64,000 nucleotides of DNA from contig NZ_FNRL01000001.1 of assembly GCF_900107795.1 (NCBI RefSeq), positions 182,544-246,543 on the forward strand, given 5' to 3'. This DNA comes from Chitinophaga terrae (ex Kim and Jung 2007). Lineage in GTDB: Bacteria > Bacteroidota > Bacteroidia > Chitinophagales > Chitinophagaceae. Shown here piece after piece: positions 63,619-64,000 of this stretch. A program made the position numbers and the translations under genes. The notes beneath the pieces are model-generated. The model did not search any database. It saw nothing but the letters and a program-made list of their open reading frames with translations, and had not been told where the DNA came from. Each line of letters starts with the position of its first letter. Position 1 is the stretch's first letter.

Positions 63619-64000
63619 CTAGATGAGCGGAAGTTTTACGTAGAAAGTAGTGCCCTCATTCAGCTTCGTTTCGAACCAGATTTCACCCCTCGCCTGCTCC
63701 GCTATATTCTTGCACATCGCCAAACCAAGACCCGTACCCGACGATTTGGTCGTAAAGTTAGGCACAAAGATCCTCGACTGGATCTCCGTTGAAATACCTT
63801 CACCATTATCCGATACGCTTACAATTACATGCCTGTCGGCAGTTTCCTGGAAACGAACAACAATATGACCATGTTCGCCTTCGGGGATGGCCTGGATAGC
63901 GTTTTGCAGGAGGTTGGTAAACAGGCGGTTCATCTGTGTCTTGTCTGCAAACACATAGAAATCGCGGGATGGCGCAATATACTCTACTTCGCAACTCTCC
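63619..64000 (-). CDS. Sensor histidine kinase, C-terminal ATPase domain (5' end outside window)
   Basis: The frame is open to the right edge, so the N-terminal part of the gene lies beyond 64000. The visible 126 residues are the HATPase domain of an NtrB-like kinase: FADKTQMNRLFTNLLQNAIQ (N box), VSVSDNGEGIS (G1), RIFVPNFTTKSSGTGLGLAM (F and G2 boxes) and a final strand TTFYVKLPLI. A GTG at 63954 is only an internal codon. The TAG stop lies three bases from palindromic repeat copy 6. Confidence 0.9.
   Translation of the reverse strand, partial: ESCEVEYIAPSRDFYVFADKTQMNRLFTNLLQNAIQAIPEGEHGHIVVRFQETADRHVIVSVSDNGEGISTEIQSRIFVPNFTTKSSGTGLGLAMCKNIAEQARGEIWFETKLNEGTTFYVKLPLI

Overview
The window is chromosomal DNA of a Bacteroidota bacterium, most likely of the class Chitinophagia (Chitinophaga-like). 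The evidence is a SusC/SusD pair with a hybrid two-component regulator, an S46 dipeptidyl-peptidase, a fused SecDF, a NusB with a long N-terminal extension, many lipoproteins with short lipoboxes, and promoters of the Bacteroidota type (TTTG, about 20 bases, TAnnTTTG). Coding density is high and base use is even. I see no tRNA, rRNA, insertion sequence, phage or CRISPR array. I count 51 protein genes, two of them cut by the window edges.

Layout. 1-5.1 kb: end of a secreted protein, a large outer-membrane metallopeptidase-like protein and L-serine dehydratase. 5.1-8.2 kb: two tandem FKBP lipoproteins, then groES-groEL. 8.7-11.7 kb: nusB, a DUF1573 lipoprotein, yajC, coaE and an A-type Fe-S protein without its C-terminal cysteines. 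11.8-24.9 kb: secDF, a class-A-like serine hydrolase, a DUF4397 lipoprotein, an aminotransferase, an M23 peptidase, an acyl-CoA mutase large subunit, a methyltransferase and an S46 peptidase. 25-38.7 kb: a LytS-type kinase followed by a polysaccharide utilization locus (hybrid regulator, SusC, SusD, GH30, GH35), probably for a beta-galactan such as the beta-1,6-galactan side chains of arabinogalactan. 38.8-46.8 kb: lpdA, lolA, ftsK, an alpha/beta hydrolase, DUF423, aroK and a phosphopantetheinyl transferase. 46.9-64 kb: dcd, a DUF885 lipoprotein, a DUF1080 protein, small stress-like envelope genes, a thioredoxin-like lipoprotein, yggS, an acyl-CoA dehydrogenase, arginase, DUF3810, fructosamine kinase, a large hybrid histidine kinase, the DUF177-rpmF-plsX operon and the end of another histidine kinase.

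The most unusual content is not a gene. Six copies of a 180-240 bp, nearly fully palindromic repeat lie at 4929-5121, 8388-8629, 10480-10691, 22565-22759, 49222-49440 and 63439-63615. They share GTTTC(A/C)CGC ends, purine-rich AGCAAAG arms and, in most copies, an AT-rich centre. Five of the six start or end within 0-5 bases of a neighbouring stop codon. Six of the eight flanking stops are TAG, against 8 of the other 43 genes by my count. One copy runs into a gene and supplies its last residues. I read this as a stop-codon-associated family of giant hairpins that could act as bidirectional 3' ends or as a small mobile element.

Start sites were chosen by reading signal peptides, family N-termini and promoter positions. 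Several genes are annotated from an internal ATG rather than the longest open frame, as noted in their entries.
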